Program-made: the position numbers and the translations under genes
Shown here: piece by piece, positions 8,838-17,749 of the stretch
Layout: each line of letters opens with the position of its first letter
Position numbering within the stretch: the first letter of the stretch is position 1
Notes under the pieces: generated by a model
Database searches by the model: none
The model's input: only the letters and a program-made list of their open reading frames with translations
What the model was told of the DNA's origin: nothing
Assembly: GCA_963674835.2 (NCBI GenBank)
Contig: CAXXKC010000003.1
Span: forward strand, 1,674,001-1,738,000
DNA: 64,000 nt
Direction of reading: 5' to 3'
Source: G963674835 sp963674835
GTDB taxonomy: Bacteria; Planctomycetota; Planctomycetia; Pirellulales; Thermoguttaceae

Positions 8838-10625
8838 ATGATCGATGCAGAGAGGAATCGGAAGAAGGGTTCAGTGTTTGGCCTGGTGAGGCAGTGGCCG
8901 AAGCTGCTGGTGTTTTCGGCGGTTCTAGCGATACAGCCAGGGCACTCACCGACCACGGCGAGTGAGCCGACAGAATGCAGCACGGTGGTCATTGCCAGCC
9001 CGTCGGAGGTTCTGCCCGTCGTCAAGCTCACGGTGGTCGATGAGCCGGCCGGCATAGCTCAGACGGATCAGCCACCGGTTGAGGCGATTCCGGCCCAAGC
9101 GGCTGCGACAGTCCCCGAGCCCGTTGCGGCATCGGCAGTCGTTCCGGCACCGATGATGTCGATGGCCCCGATCGCCCCACGGGCATTGTTGCCGGAACCC
9201 GGCGAGGCACCTGTTTCGGGATCGATGGCGAAGGCAACGTTGGAGCCGACGCCGCCTTCAGAGGCGGAGGTGATGACGGAGGCAAGGCCTGCGGTTGAGA
9301 TTGACTTCGTTGCGAAGGCCAGTTCTCTCGTACCGCAGATGCCGGTTGCAGAGACTGAGCCTGCAGGGGAGGGAGACGTTGCGGCGGAGTCGAAACCGGT
9401 CGAGCGGCCAATCGCTATTCCACGGCCCGAACCGCCTCAACCGGCGAGTTCCGTCGTGCGGCCGAATGTGGTGGCGCAGGCGGAGCCGGGTGCCCCGGCG
9501 AATCTGCCGCCGCAGGCAGAACCGTCGGTTGACGAGAACGCGGTGGAGCGATACGTGCCGTTCCCTGTGCCTGCACCGTCACCGCTGGTCTATGGATATC
9601 GGTGTGGCGTGAGGTGCGCGGATGGCGCGCATTTGCGACCGTTCGCGTGGCGAGGAGAGCGGCCGATTCCGTGGGAGGCTTTCGCCCAGGGGGAATACAT
9701 CGGTCCCGCGCGGCTCGCCCATGTGCCAGAGTATCGGCTGCGCGTCGATGACGAGTTGGACTTCGTGTACATCTTCTCCGTTCGGCCGTCGGCTCGCCCA
9801 TATCGGTTGAACGTGCGCGATCGGGTCAAAGTGGAGTCGCTGGTAGCGCCCGACGTTGTGGACCGGGAAGTACTGATCCAGCCGGATGGAACGGTAACGC
9901 TGCGTTTGCTTGGGCAGGTTCCGGCCGCGGGGTTGACCATCCAGGAGTTTCGAGAGGAGCTTGACAAGCGGTACGCGCCGCACATCGCCAATCCGTCGAT
10001 CACGGTGACGCCGATTGAGTTGAACAGTTATCTCCAGGAACTACGTTATTCGGTTGACCGGCGCTACGGGACGATCGGCGGCCAGGGTAGTTTGGCCCGG
10101 GTAACGCCGGAGGGGACGGTTCAGCTTCCCGTGGTCGGCTCGGTTCCCGTGCAGGGGCTAACGCTTGCCGAGGTGAAGCGGGAGATCGAAGAGCGTTATG
10201 CGTACGTGGCCGAGGGGATCGAGGTGACTCCGATTCTCGTGCGACGCGCGCCGCGTTACTTCTTCATCCTCGGCGAAGTACGCAATCCCGGCCGGTTCAC
10301 CATGGAAGCGCCGACGACCGTGCTACAGGCCATCGCTATGGCGGGAAGCTGGAGTTTCTCGGGGAACATCAAACAGGTCGTCGTGTTGCGACGGGACGAC
10401 AACTGGTGTTTGATGGCGACTCGGCTCAATCTGTGCGGGGCGCTCTATGGCAAGCAACCATGCCCGCCCGACGAGATCTGGATACGTGATTCGGACACGA
10501 TCATCGTACCGAAGACGGCCATCGAGACGGCGGACGAGCTGATCGAGCAGGTATTCACCCGCGGGATCTACGGGGTGTTGCCAGTGTCGATCGGGGTGAA
10601 CTTCGCGAAGCTGAGCACGATCTAA
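8838..10625 (+). CDS. Wza-like polysaccharide export protein with SLBB domains
   Basis: This outer-membrane/periplasmic component should form the export channel for the polysaccharide made by the - strand genes. A signal-like segment (LLVFSAVLAIQPGHS) lies near residue 25, followed by a Pro/Ala/Glu-rich linker of about 190 residues. A Poly_export block starts near residue 300 (YRLNVRDRVKVES, then QPDGTVTLRLLGQVPAAG), a second similar strand set follows (TPEGTVQLPVVGSVPVQG), and an SLBB-type domain (FFILGEVRNPGRFTMEAP) lies near residue 480. No lipobox is evident. The ATG at 8838 is preferred over an upstream TTG. Confidence 0.88.
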   Translation: MIDAERNRKKGSVFGLVRQWPKLLVFSAVLAIQPGHSPTTASEPTECSTVVIASPSEVLPVVKLTVVDEPAGIAQTDQPPVEAIPAQAAATVPEPVAASAVVPAPMMSMAPIAPRALLPEPGEAPVSGSMAKATLEPTPPSEAEVMTEARPAVEIDFVAKASSLVPQMPVAETEPAGEGDVAAESKPVERPIAIPRPEPPQPASSVVRPNVVAQAEPGAPANLPPQAEPSVDENAVERYVPFPVPAPSPLVYGYRCGVRCADGAHLRPFAWRGERPIPWEAFAQGEYIGPARLAHVPEYRLRVDDELDFVYIFSVRPSARPYRLNVRDRVKVESLVAPDVVDREVLIQPDGTVTLRLLGQVPAAGLTIQEFREELDKRYAPHIANPSITVTPIELNSYLQELRYSVDRRYGTIGGQGSLARVTPEGTVQLPVVGSVPVQGLTLAEVKREIEERYAYVAEGIEVTPILVRRAPRYFFILGEVRNPGRFTMEAPTTVLQAIAMAGSWSFSGNIKQVVVLRRDDNWCLMATRLNLCGALYGKQPCPPDEIWIRDSDTIIVPKTAIETADELIEQVFTRGIYGVLPVSIGVNFAKLSTI

Positions 10626-10701
10626 GGCGAGTTTCACCCATCGCAGACACGCGGATCGCGTTTAGGGCGATGGTAGGCGAACGCCAGAAACTGGTGGCGC
10701 G

Positions 10702-11508
10702 CTAGCCGTAGCACATTTCTTCTTCGGGCCGGAGTGCATCGCCTAGGTCGAAGCGACGGAGCCGGCTGAGTTGGAGAAGGAGGAGGCCTGCGTACAAGGG
10801 ATTCAAGAGCAGGTAGCGCCGCCACAAGCGGCGGGGTTCGCACAGCAATCGGAAGAGCCATTCCAGGCCGCGGTCCTGGAGGAAGCGGGGCGCCTGGGCC
10901 AGTTGTTGGGCGTGGAAGTTGAATGCGGCGCCGACGGCAATGAGCGGCATTGACAGCGACTGGCGGAATTCGTAGGCCCAGACTTCCTGCCGCGGACATC
11001 CCAGACCGACGAACGTGATGGCGGCACCGCTGGCGCGGATGGCGGCCACGGTTTCGTCGCGTTCGCCGGGGGAGAGCCGCCGGAACTTCGAGCACTGCGT
11101 GCCGGCGATCTGCAGTGACGGGAATCGCTCGAGCAGGTTGGTGGAAAGCTCGCCGAGCAGCTCCGAGGTGCCGCCGAACAGGTAGATGGGCAATTGTTCT
11201 TCGGCTGCGCGACGGCATAGGTTCAGCATGAGCGTCGGCCCGTAGACGCGGTCGGCCAAGTGCGCGCCGTGAAGCCAGTTGAGTGCCCAGCGGACCGGCT
11301 GCCCATCGGGGACAAGGAGTTCGAATTGGTTGAGCCGGTACTTGTGCGTGGGATCGAGCACGCCTGTCATCAGGCCGTGCACGGCCAGCGCGGAGACAGC
11401 CATGGGCCGGTGCTCTCTGGCCGCGTGGACGATTCGCTCGACGGCGGCGTCGTAGTCTACGGCGTCGATGCCGATTCCGAGCACGTTGCGTTTGCCAAAA
11501 TCGATCAT
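10702..11508 (-). CDS. WecG/TagA/CpsF family glycosyltransferase
   Basis: These membrane-associated GT26 enzymes add N-acetylmannosamine-type sugars to lipid-linked intermediates. The 268-residue protein shows the family pattern: NVLGIGIDAVDYDAA at the N-terminus, VPDGQPVRWAL with the catalytic Asp region, YGPTLMLNLC, LFGGTSELL, and FVGLGCPRQEVWA. The C-terminal basic/aromatic tail (LEWLFRLLCEPRRLWRRYLL) resembles the membrane-binding appendage. It overlaps the upstream epimerase gene by four bases and is the last gene of the - strand cluster. Confidence 0.92.
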   Translation of the reverse strand: MIDFGKRNVLGIGIDAVDYDAAVERIVHAAREHRPMAVSALAVHGLMTGVLDPTHKYRLNQFELLVPDGQPVRWALNWLHGAHLADRVYGPTLMLNLCRRAAEEQLPIYLFGGTSELLGELSTNLLERFPSLQIAGTQCSKFRRLSPGERDETVAAIRASGAAITFVGLGCPRQEVWAYEFRQSLSMPLIAVGAAFNFHAQQLAQAPRFLQDRGLEWLFRLLCEPRRLWRRYLLLNPLYAGLLLLQLSRLRRFDLGDALRPEEEMCYG

Positions 11509-12584
11509 GGCATGCTTGGCTCCAGGGAACGATCGGCGACGGCCTCACAGATTTCGCGGCAGATTCTGGGGACGTCGTAGGTGAAGTGCCAGTTGGGATA
11601 GTGCGACTGAAACTTGGCGACGTCGCTGACCCACCAGATGTGATCACCGGTTCGGTTGGTTTCGGTGTACGTCCACTCGAGCGGGCGGCCGGTGAGTTCT
11701 TCGCAGATAAGGATGGCTTCGAGAATTGAGCAGTTGCTATGGCGACTGCCGCCGATGTTGTAGACCTCGCCGCATCGCGGCGTCTGGAAGAAGTGGTCGA
11801 AGGCGCGGATCAGGTCGGCGCTGTGGATGTTGTCGCGGACCTGTTTGCCACTGTATCCGAAGACCGTGTAGGGAGCACCGGAGACAGCGCACTTGACGAG
11901 GTATGCAAGAAAGCCGTGGAGTTGGGTGCCGGAGTGGTTGGGGCCGGTGAGGCATCCGCCGCGGAAACAGGCCGTGGCCATGCCGAAGTACCGGCCATAT
12001 TCCTGGACGAGAACGTCGGCGGCGACCTTCGAGGCACCGAAGAGGCTGTGGAGGCAACGGTCGATCGGCATGTCTTCGGAGATGCCGTTTCGATACGGAT
12101 GCTCGGGGTGGATTTCCCAGCGCGTTTCCAGCTCGACCAGCGGCAATCGATTGGGCGTATCGCCGTAGACCTTGTTGGTGGAAGTGAAGATGAATACCGC
12201 GTCGGGTGCGAAGCGGCGGGTCGCTTCGAGCATGTTCAGGGTGCCTTGGGCGTTGACGGAGAAGTCGGCCTTGGGGTCGCGGGCGGCCCAATCGTGCGAG
12301 GGTTGCGCCGCCGTGTGAATCACGAGGGCGATGTCGGAGCCGTGGTTGCGGAAGAGGGCGTCGATCGCGGTGTCGTCGCGAATATCGGCCTCGACATGCC
12401 GGTAGCGTGGCCCGAGGTCTTGCTCCAGCCGAGCGCGTTGCCAGCGGGTGGAGGCTTCGTCGCCGAAGAATCGGCGGCGCATGTCGTTGTCGATTCCCAC
12501 GACGTCCATGCCCTGGGCTGCGAAATAGCGGCTGGCTTCCGATCCGATCAGGCCGGCCGAACCCGAGATTACTGCAACGCTCAT
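11505..12584 (-). CDS. NAD-dependent epimerase/dehydratase, CDP-paratose 2-epimerase-like
   Basis: The 359-residue extended SDR probably epimerises or dehydrates a nucleotide sugar for the polymer. The Rossmann motif is GSAGLIG near residue 8, followed by VVGIDNDMRRRFFG, which resembles CDP-paratose/CDP-tyvelose epimerases. The S/T-x-YxxxK region reads SLFGASK, with Phe in the usual Tyr position. I believe this is common in the subfamily, so I do not treat it as loss of function. Four-base overlaps on both sides indicate coupling with its neighbours. Confidence 0.85.
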   Translation of the reverse strand: MSVAVISGSAGLIGSEASRYFAAQGMDVVGIDNDMRRRFFGDEASTRWQRARLEQDLGPRYRHVEADIRDDTAIDALFRNHGSDIALVIHTAAQPSHDWAARDPKADFSVNAQGTLNMLEATRRFAPDAVFIFTSTNKVYGDTPNRLPLVELETRWEIHPEHPYRNGISEDMPIDRCLHSLFGASKVAADVLVQEYGRYFGMATACFRGGCLTGPNHSGTQLHGFLAYLVKCAVSGAPYTVFGYSGKQVRDNIHSADLIRAFDHFFQTPRCGEVYNIGGSRHSNCSILEAILICEELTGRPLEWTYTETNRTGDHIWWVSDVAKFQSHYPNWHFTYDVPRICREICEAVADRSLEPSMP

Positions 12585-13927
12585 CGGTTCGTCTCCTCAG
12601 CTAAGATGGGGCTTGTCGACCGGCTCACTCCGTACGCGGGAATCGAGGGGCGGTCCGCCGTTGATACGACGCATTCTTCGGACGGCTTCGAAGGTTCGAG
12701 GCTGGCACCGGTTTCCTTGGCGATCGGGGACCTGGGCGACGCGGCGGTGGTAGCCGGTTCGGCGCGGTCGCCACGCGCCTGGCCGTAGATGGCTAGAAGC
12801 ATTCGGAGATTGACGTCGGCCGTGTAGTTTCGTTCATACTGGCGGCGTGCGGCCTTGCGCATCGCGGGGAATGTAGAAGAGCCGGCGAAGAAGTGGGTGA
12901 GTTTGGAGGCCAGATCGGCGGCATCGGCGGGCTTGACGAGCAGACCGGTGCGGCCGTCGTCGATGAGTTCGGTCATGGCTCCGAGCCGCGAGGCAATTAC
13001 GGGCGTGCCCTTGGCGAAGGCTTCGGCGATCGTCCTGGGGAAGTGCTCGTAGCAGATCGAGGGCATCACCAAGCAGGCAGCATCGCCGATGAGGGCAAGG
13101 ACCTGGTCGACCGGTAGCTGGCCCATCCAGTGGATCGATGAGTTGCGGCGCGAGGCTTCGGCGACCTGCTGCTGAAGCGGCCCGGCGCCGACGATCTTCA
13201 GCGGAATGGGCTGCTGCAACAGGTGCCATGCCTGGAGGAGCGTGTCGATTCCCTTTTCCGGCGCCAGTCGTCCGACGAAGATGGCGTATTGGCCGTTGCC
13301 CTGACCGGGACCAGGATCGGGGTGGACGAAGTTTGGTTTGACGACGATCTTTTCGCGGGGGAGGCCGCCGTCGATGAGCTTGTTACGGGAGAAGTGGGAG
13401 AGGGCCACGTAGCGGTCGACGAGGCGAGTCCAGGTGTGCATCGCGCGATGAACCGTTTGCATGGCGACGACGGCGGCGCTGGCAGCGCGGCCGTGGTGAT
13501 AGCAACCGTGGAGGATACCCGGCCAAGCGACCCGTTTGGCGAGGCAGTCTTCGCAGACGCGGCCGTCGCGCATGAGGAGCGCATTGCAGCAGAAGAGGCG
13601 GTAGTTGTGGACCGACTGGACGACGGGAACGCCTTCGTCGCGGGCAGCGTAGTAGGCGGAGGGCGAGATCAGAGGGAAGATGTTCGTACAGTGGAAGACG
13701 TCGGGGCGACGCTGCCGGATCAGCGCGCGCAGATCGCTGTAGGTGGCGCGATTCCAGATCGTCTTGCGGGTCAGCGACCAGCGGTTCATGTCGGCGATGG
13801 CGTCGTTGTGCACCGTAAAGCGTAGGACCTCGTGGCCGTGCGCTTGCAGGAGGTGGCTCTCCGCGTCGAAACACTGGTCCTCGCCGCCCCGCTGCTGGTA
13901 ATGGTTGTGGCAAAGGAGGACTTTCAT
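12581..13927 (-). CDS. GT4-family glycosyltransferase
   Basis: The 448-residue retaining glycosyltransferase starts MKVLLCHNHYQQRGGEDQ, typical of a subgroup whose N-terminal fold handles the acceptor. The donor half has FVGRLAPEKGIDTLLQAW near residue 235 and the E-x7-E region (EHFPRTIAEAFAKGTPVIAS) near residue 320. About 50 residues at the C-terminus are low complexity. Adjacent genes overlap by four bases at each end. Donor and linkage cannot be told. Confidence 0.9.
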   Translation of the reverse strand: MKVLLCHNHYQQRGGEDQCFDAESHLLQAHGHEVLRFTVHNDAIADMNRWSLTRKTIWNRATYSDLRALIRQRRPDVFHCTNIFPLISPSAYYAARDEGVPVVQSVHNYRLFCCNALLMRDGRVCEDCLAKRVAWPGILHGCYHHGRAASAAVVAMQTVHRAMHTWTRLVDRYVALSHFSRNKLIDGGLPREKIVVKPNFVHPDPGPGQGNGQYAIFVGRLAPEKGIDTLLQAWHLLQQPIPLKIVGAGPLQQQVAEASRRNSSIHWMGQLPVDQVLALIGDAACLVMPSICYEHFPRTIAEAFAKGTPVIASRLGAMTELIDDGRTGLLVKPADAADLASKLTHFFAGSSTFPAMRKAARRQYERNYTADVNLRMLLAIYGQARGDRAEPATTAASPRSPIAKETGASLEPSKPSEECVVSTADRPSIPAYGVSRSTSPILAEETNR

Positions 13928-15270
13928 CGGGGCGATCCTGGTGGTTCAAACGCGGCGGACAGCGAGGCAAGACGAAGCCCGGTGCGGCGGGGGCCGGTCA
14001 ACGCGGCCGCGGTGGCCAATCCGGCCAACAGGTAGAACGGAATTGCGCTATAGGGGGTTTCGAAGAAGCCGTCGAAACAAGCCCATGTAACGGCCATCGC
14101 CCAGAGGCAGATTCCAAACGCCTGACCGGTCCGCCGATAGACGTTCCACAACATTCCGGCCAGGGCAGCTTGTAGGGCACAGAAGAGGGCCAGCCCGATC
14201 CAGCCGGTGTAACCGAGGGCGAAGAAATAGCTATTGTGTGGTGTTCGCACGGGGTCGCGGAGGGTGTCGGAAGGATGGAGTTCCCAGATGGGGAAACCGA
14301 GACCGGGCCCCATGAGGGCTTGGAGAGGCGATTTGTGGACCATCTTCCAGATGGCTCCCCACCAGTCGGTTCGCCAGGAAACGTTGCCGTGGTAGGTTCT
14401 CGCGTCGGCAACATTCCCGGTGACGGATTCGGCGGTCCGTTCATCGACCACAGCAATCGCTCGTCCCAGGATATGGCGTGCCGAGATTTGTCCGCCGCGG
14501 GCAGCTGGCGCGGGATAGTGAAGGTCGAGCACGGCGGCTATGCCCAGCAGGCCAGCGACGCAAGCGCTGAGGATGAGCAACTTCCGCAAGCGTCCGGTAA
14601 GGCACGCCCAGACGACCAGCGCTGCACCGAGGGAAACCCATGCGGCGCGCATCTGCATTCCCAAGAGAACGAAGAGGTCGAGCAGCATGGGCAGCCACAA
14701 TCGGCGCAGGTCTTTTTCAAAGGCGATCAGACCCAGCAGACAGACGCCGGCACCATGTGGCTGGCCGAACCAGGAAACGGTCGACGTAAGGATATCTTCC
14801 TCGGTAGCATACTGCCCCAGCACGAGCACATAGGCGGTGCCGTAGAGACCAACCCACCAAGCCAACACGCGGATCAGCCGTCGCAGCAAGTCGGGGTGCC
14901 GGACGCCGACGCCGATTCCGACGAAGAGGAAGAGTGGGTAGAGGTGGAAGACGAAGGTCTGTAGTGCGCCGGTGACCCCGTATCCGTAGGCGAGTCCGCG
15001 AATGCATTGGATGAGGCCATAGCCGATGGAGAGAAAGATGTACCAGGCAACGCCGGAGAAGAAGCGTGGTCGGAACATGGCGTCGAGCCAGGGCCAAACG
15101 GTGATTCCCTGGCGGGCGAGGAGGAACGCTACGAGCGAGGCCTCGCCGACATAGATGGGCGCGTATCCGACGTGGGCGAACGAGCGCGTCATGGACAAGT
15201 AGCCCAAGACGAGGATTGCCACGAGGGCATCGGCCCAGGTTGTGTGCCGCTGTATGCTGGAGGCTGTCAT
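13924..15270 (-). CDS. O-antigen ligase/polymerase-like membrane protein (Wzy/WaaL type)
   Basis: The 448-residue protein has around ten hydrophobic segments (for example LVAILVLGYLSM and LYPLFLFVGIGVGV) and a large periplasmic loop near residues 275-360 carrying the PHNSYFFALGYTGWIG segment, the usual Wzy_C signature with conserved His. It should polymerise repeat units or ligate chains. It sits between the flippase and a glycosyltransferase, overlapping both by four bases, which favours a Wzx/Wzy-dependent pathway. Confidence 0.87.
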   Translation of the reverse strand: MTASSIQRHTTWADALVAILVLGYLSMTRSFAHVGYAPIYVGEASLVAFLLARQGITVWPWLDAMFRPRFFSGVAWYIFLSIGYGLIQCIRGLAYGYGVTGALQTFVFHLYPLFLFVGIGVGVRHPDLLRRLIRVLAWWVGLYGTAYVLVLGQYATEEDILTSTVSWFGQPHGAGVCLLGLIAFEKDLRRLWLPMLLDLFVLLGMQMRAAWVSLGAALVVWACLTGRLRKLLILSACVAGLLGIAAVLDLHYPAPAARGGQISARHILGRAIAVVDERTAESVTGNVADARTYHGNVSWRTDWWGAIWKMVHKSPLQALMGPGLGFPIWELHPSDTLRDPVRTPHNSYFFALGYTGWIGLALFCALQAALAGMLWNVYRRTGQAFGICLWAMAVTWACFDGFFETPYSAIPFYLLAGLATAAALTGPRRTGLRLASLSAAFEPPGSPR

Positions 15271-16769
15271 GAATGCATCTCCTCACGAGCGGCATCGCCA
15301 GCGGCCCAGGTACGGGGACGATCGATCGGCGGCTGAGCCGGTGGAAACTGGGTCTGCAACTGTTCGCAGACGGTGACAGGATTGCAGGAGGCATCGAGGG
15401 AGACGCCGCTCCAGGATTGCCAGTCGTCGGTTTGGTGGGGCTCCGGCTGCGGTGCGGCAATGCGGAATGCCATGATGCAGCGCGCGGTCGACGCCACGGC
15501 CGTGCCAGCCAACAGGCCGTATGCCACGCCGGGCACTTTGCACGGGACAATCAGAACCGCGGCTCCGACCAGAGCGACGAAGAAACCCATCAGGCTGGCA
15601 ACGAAGTTGACGTCGGGGCGCTCCATTGCCCGCAGCCCGTCGCCGGCCGGAATGCCCAAGGCGGCGACCAGACTGCTGAGCCCCAGCACGGCGACGACGT
15701 GGCCGTTGCCCGCGAACTCGGAACCGAACAGCAGGGCGACAATTTGGCCTCCCCATAGTGCCAGGACGGAGAAGAAGACGATCATCATCGCCGCCAGGAC
15801 GAGCGTAGCTCGTCGAATGACCCTGCGCACGGCCGCCGGTCCACCTTCGGCGAATGCGCGCGCCGACCAAGGGGCAAGGACGTTGCCGATACCCAAGACG
15901 AGCGGATTCGAGAAGGCGGCGACCGTCTCGCAGGCGGTAAATATGCCGGTAGCGGCGGTGCTCAGCACGAGCGCCAACAGCCAATGAAGCGAGTAGACAT
16001 GTGAAATGGAAGCAATTTCGCTGGCGAAGACCCACCGGCCGAAAGACCAGTTCCGCCGCAAGGCATCGGAGACTTGGGTCTTGCGCACGACGAAACTGGC
16101 GCGCGCCGAGACGAGCCAGCCCACGGCAGCCACGGCACACGCGGTACCCATGACGACGTACGCGGCTACAGCGGTTAGGCGGCCGGTAGCGGCCAAGTAA
16201 CATAGACCGCCGATTTGAAGGGCGGCCACGGCGACATCGATCGCCAAGGCTCGCACGATGTGGAGATGGGCGAAGGCGAATCGGCGGCCGAATTGGCGCA
16301 GGAGGATCCAAGGGATCACACAGGCGATGGCTGCAATCACGGCGGGAAGATCCGGCGGCCCGACTCCCAGCGACAGGGCGAGGGCCGTGATCGCAAGGCC
16401 CACGATCGCCAGCGCCGATAGGAGTCCGTAGTGGATGAGGACGCTGCCGGCATACTCGGCGCGACGCGTGCCTTGCAGGCGATTTCCATAGATGATGTAG
16501 GGGAGAGAGATCAGGGATTCCTGCACGCAGAGAATGCCAAGGATGATGGTGAATCCCAAGGAGTAGGTGCCCAGTTCGTGCCGGGTGCTTGCACGACCGA
16601 CGATGATGGTCGTCAGGAAGCTGGTCCCGCTGAAGACCGCCTGATCGACCAGCGCCATCGTACCGATCAGCGCGCCCGAATGGAGCCGCATGCGCCGGCG
16701 CGGCGCTGGCAAGGCTACTGGTTCGGCGTCCGTGCGCCGATCGCACGTTTCGATCGCAGCAATTTCCAT
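15267..16769 (-). CDS. Polysaccharide flippase (MOP/Wzx-like)
   Basis: The 500-residue protein has about 12 to 14 membrane segments starting at SGALIGTMALVDQAVFSGTS, characteristic of the MOP exporter superfamily, which flips lipid-linked repeat units across the inner membrane. The start is chosen at MEIAAIE because its ATG shares one base with the TGA of the upstream deacetylase gene. The open frame extends far upstream to 17276, but that part is Arg/Pro-rich and antiparallel to nothing recognisable. Four-base overlap with the ligase gene downstream. Confidence 0.88.
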   Translation of the reverse strand: MEIAAIETCDRRTDAEPVALPAPRRRMRLHSGALIGTMALVDQAVFSGTSFLTTIIVGRASTRHELGTYSLGFTIILGILCVQESLISLPYIIYGNRLQGTRRAEYAGSVLIHYGLLSALAIVGLAITALALSLGVGPPDLPAVIAAIACVIPWILLRQFGRRFAFAHLHIVRALAIDVAVAALQIGGLCYLAATGRLTAVAAYVVMGTACAVAAVGWLVSARASFVVRKTQVSDALRRNWSFGRWVFASEIASISHVYSLHWLLALVLSTAATGIFTACETVAAFSNPLVLGIGNVLAPWSARAFAEGGPAAVRRVIRRATLVLAAMMIVFFSVLALWGGQIVALLFGSEFAGNGHVVAVLGLSSLVAALGIPAGDGLRAMERPDVNFVASLMGFFVALVGAAVLIVPCKVPGVAYGLLAGTAVASTARCIMAFRIAAPQPEPHQTDDWQSWSGVSLDASCNPVTVCEQLQTQFPPAQPPIDRPRTWAAGDAAREEMHS

Positions 16770-17749
16770 CAGCGAAAGCCCTCGGGGCCGGAACTGGCAG
16801 TACGCAATCGTCGCCCCTCTGGAAATGCGGCATCGCATCGTGTGCCGTCCGAAGTATCGCCGTCGACGGGATTCTTGTGGAAGGGCTTGGAGAGGCAATC
16901 CTGGAGTTTGGGTAGCCAGCCGTACCATCCCTCCAGCTTTCCGGCGAGCGTCGCGCCGGTGTCCCAGTCGTACACGTTGAACCGCCCCCACTCGAAGGGA
17001 TCGCTCTCGGGATCGACCAGGACGCATTCCGTGGTCAAACCGCAAGCCACTGGGGTTTGCTTGGCTGCGGCGACCAATGCAGGATTGACGAAACCCTGGC
17101 GTGCTCGGCCAAAAGGGAACGCGAACGTGACCGTTTGCTGGCCGAAACGCGACCGGAGGACGTCGACCGACGTTTGGAGGTCGCGACGGAACGCCTCGGG
17201 CATTTGGCGGAAATCCTGATGGGTGTGCGTGTGGGCCCCTAGCTCGATTAGACCTCCGGCGGCCATCTCTCGGCACTGGGCGATGCGCAGAGGGCGGTAG
17301 GTTTCAGGGTGCACCGTTTTTCGATGCGTCAGTCCCCACGGGTCGAAGGGGAAAGGTGATTCGGCGTCGAGGAAAGCCGTGGTCAAGAAGACCGTGGCGG
17401 GAACCTGGGTGTCTTGCAGGACCGGCCATGCGTGGAGGTAGACCGTCTCGAAGCCATCATCGAAGGTCACGACGACGGTGCGACGCGGGACGGCCTGCTT
17501 CGCGGCGCGGTATTGCAGCACCTTGCTCAGCGGCCACACGGTGAACCCGCGATCGAGGAGTTCCACGATCTGGCGGCGAAAATGGTCGGGGCAGACGTTG
17601 AGCGTCGGCGTCGGCACACCGGGCGTTGGGGGCGCTATGCGATGGTAGACTAGAATGCCAATGTTCTCCCCGGCACGACTGCCGAGAAGCCGGCTCAAGG
17701 CAACAGCGCTGAGACCTCCGGTTCGTTTTGCTAAGTCTTTCAGGTCCAT
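16769..17749 (-). CDS. Polysaccharide deacetylase (NodB-like, CE4), copy 1
   Basis: The 326-residue protein removes acetyl groups from amino sugars. After ILVYHRIAP, the metal-binding Asp motif TFDDGF lies near residue 100 and the His motif GAHTHTHQDF near residue 185. AFPFG marks the next conserved loop. A C-terminal extension after SDPFEWGRFN is shared with the second deacetylase at 19095-20105. There is no signal peptide, so it may act in the cytoplasm or be membrane-associated. The ATG lies inside the end of the upstream glycosyltransferase gene (10-base overlap). Confidence 0.92.
   Translation of the reverse strand: MDLKDLAKRTGGLSAVALSRLLGSRAGENIGILVYHRIAPPTPGVPTPTLNVCPDHFRRQIVELLDRGFTVWPLSKVLQYRAAKQAVPRRTVVVTFDDGFETVYLHAWPVLQDTQVPATVFLTTAFLDAESPFPFDPWGLTHRKTVHPETYRPLRIAQCREMAAGGLIELGAHTHTHQDFRQMPEAFRRDLQTSVDVLRSRFGQQTVTFAFPFGRARQGFVNPALVAAAKQTPVACGLTTECVLVDPESDPFEWGRFNVYDWDTGATLAGKLEGWYGWLPKLQDCLSKPFHKNPVDGDTSDGTRCDAAFPEGRRLRTASSGPEGFR

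Noticed and set aside
11505..12584. Loss of the catalytic Tyr in the epimerase
   Set aside because: SLFGASK has Phe for Tyr, but I believe this is shared by the subfamily, so it is not evidence of inactivation.
16770..17276. Upstream extension of the flippase frame
   Set aside because: The extension overlaps the deacetylase coding region and is Arg/Pro-rich; MEIAAIE with the shared stop/start is the likely start.
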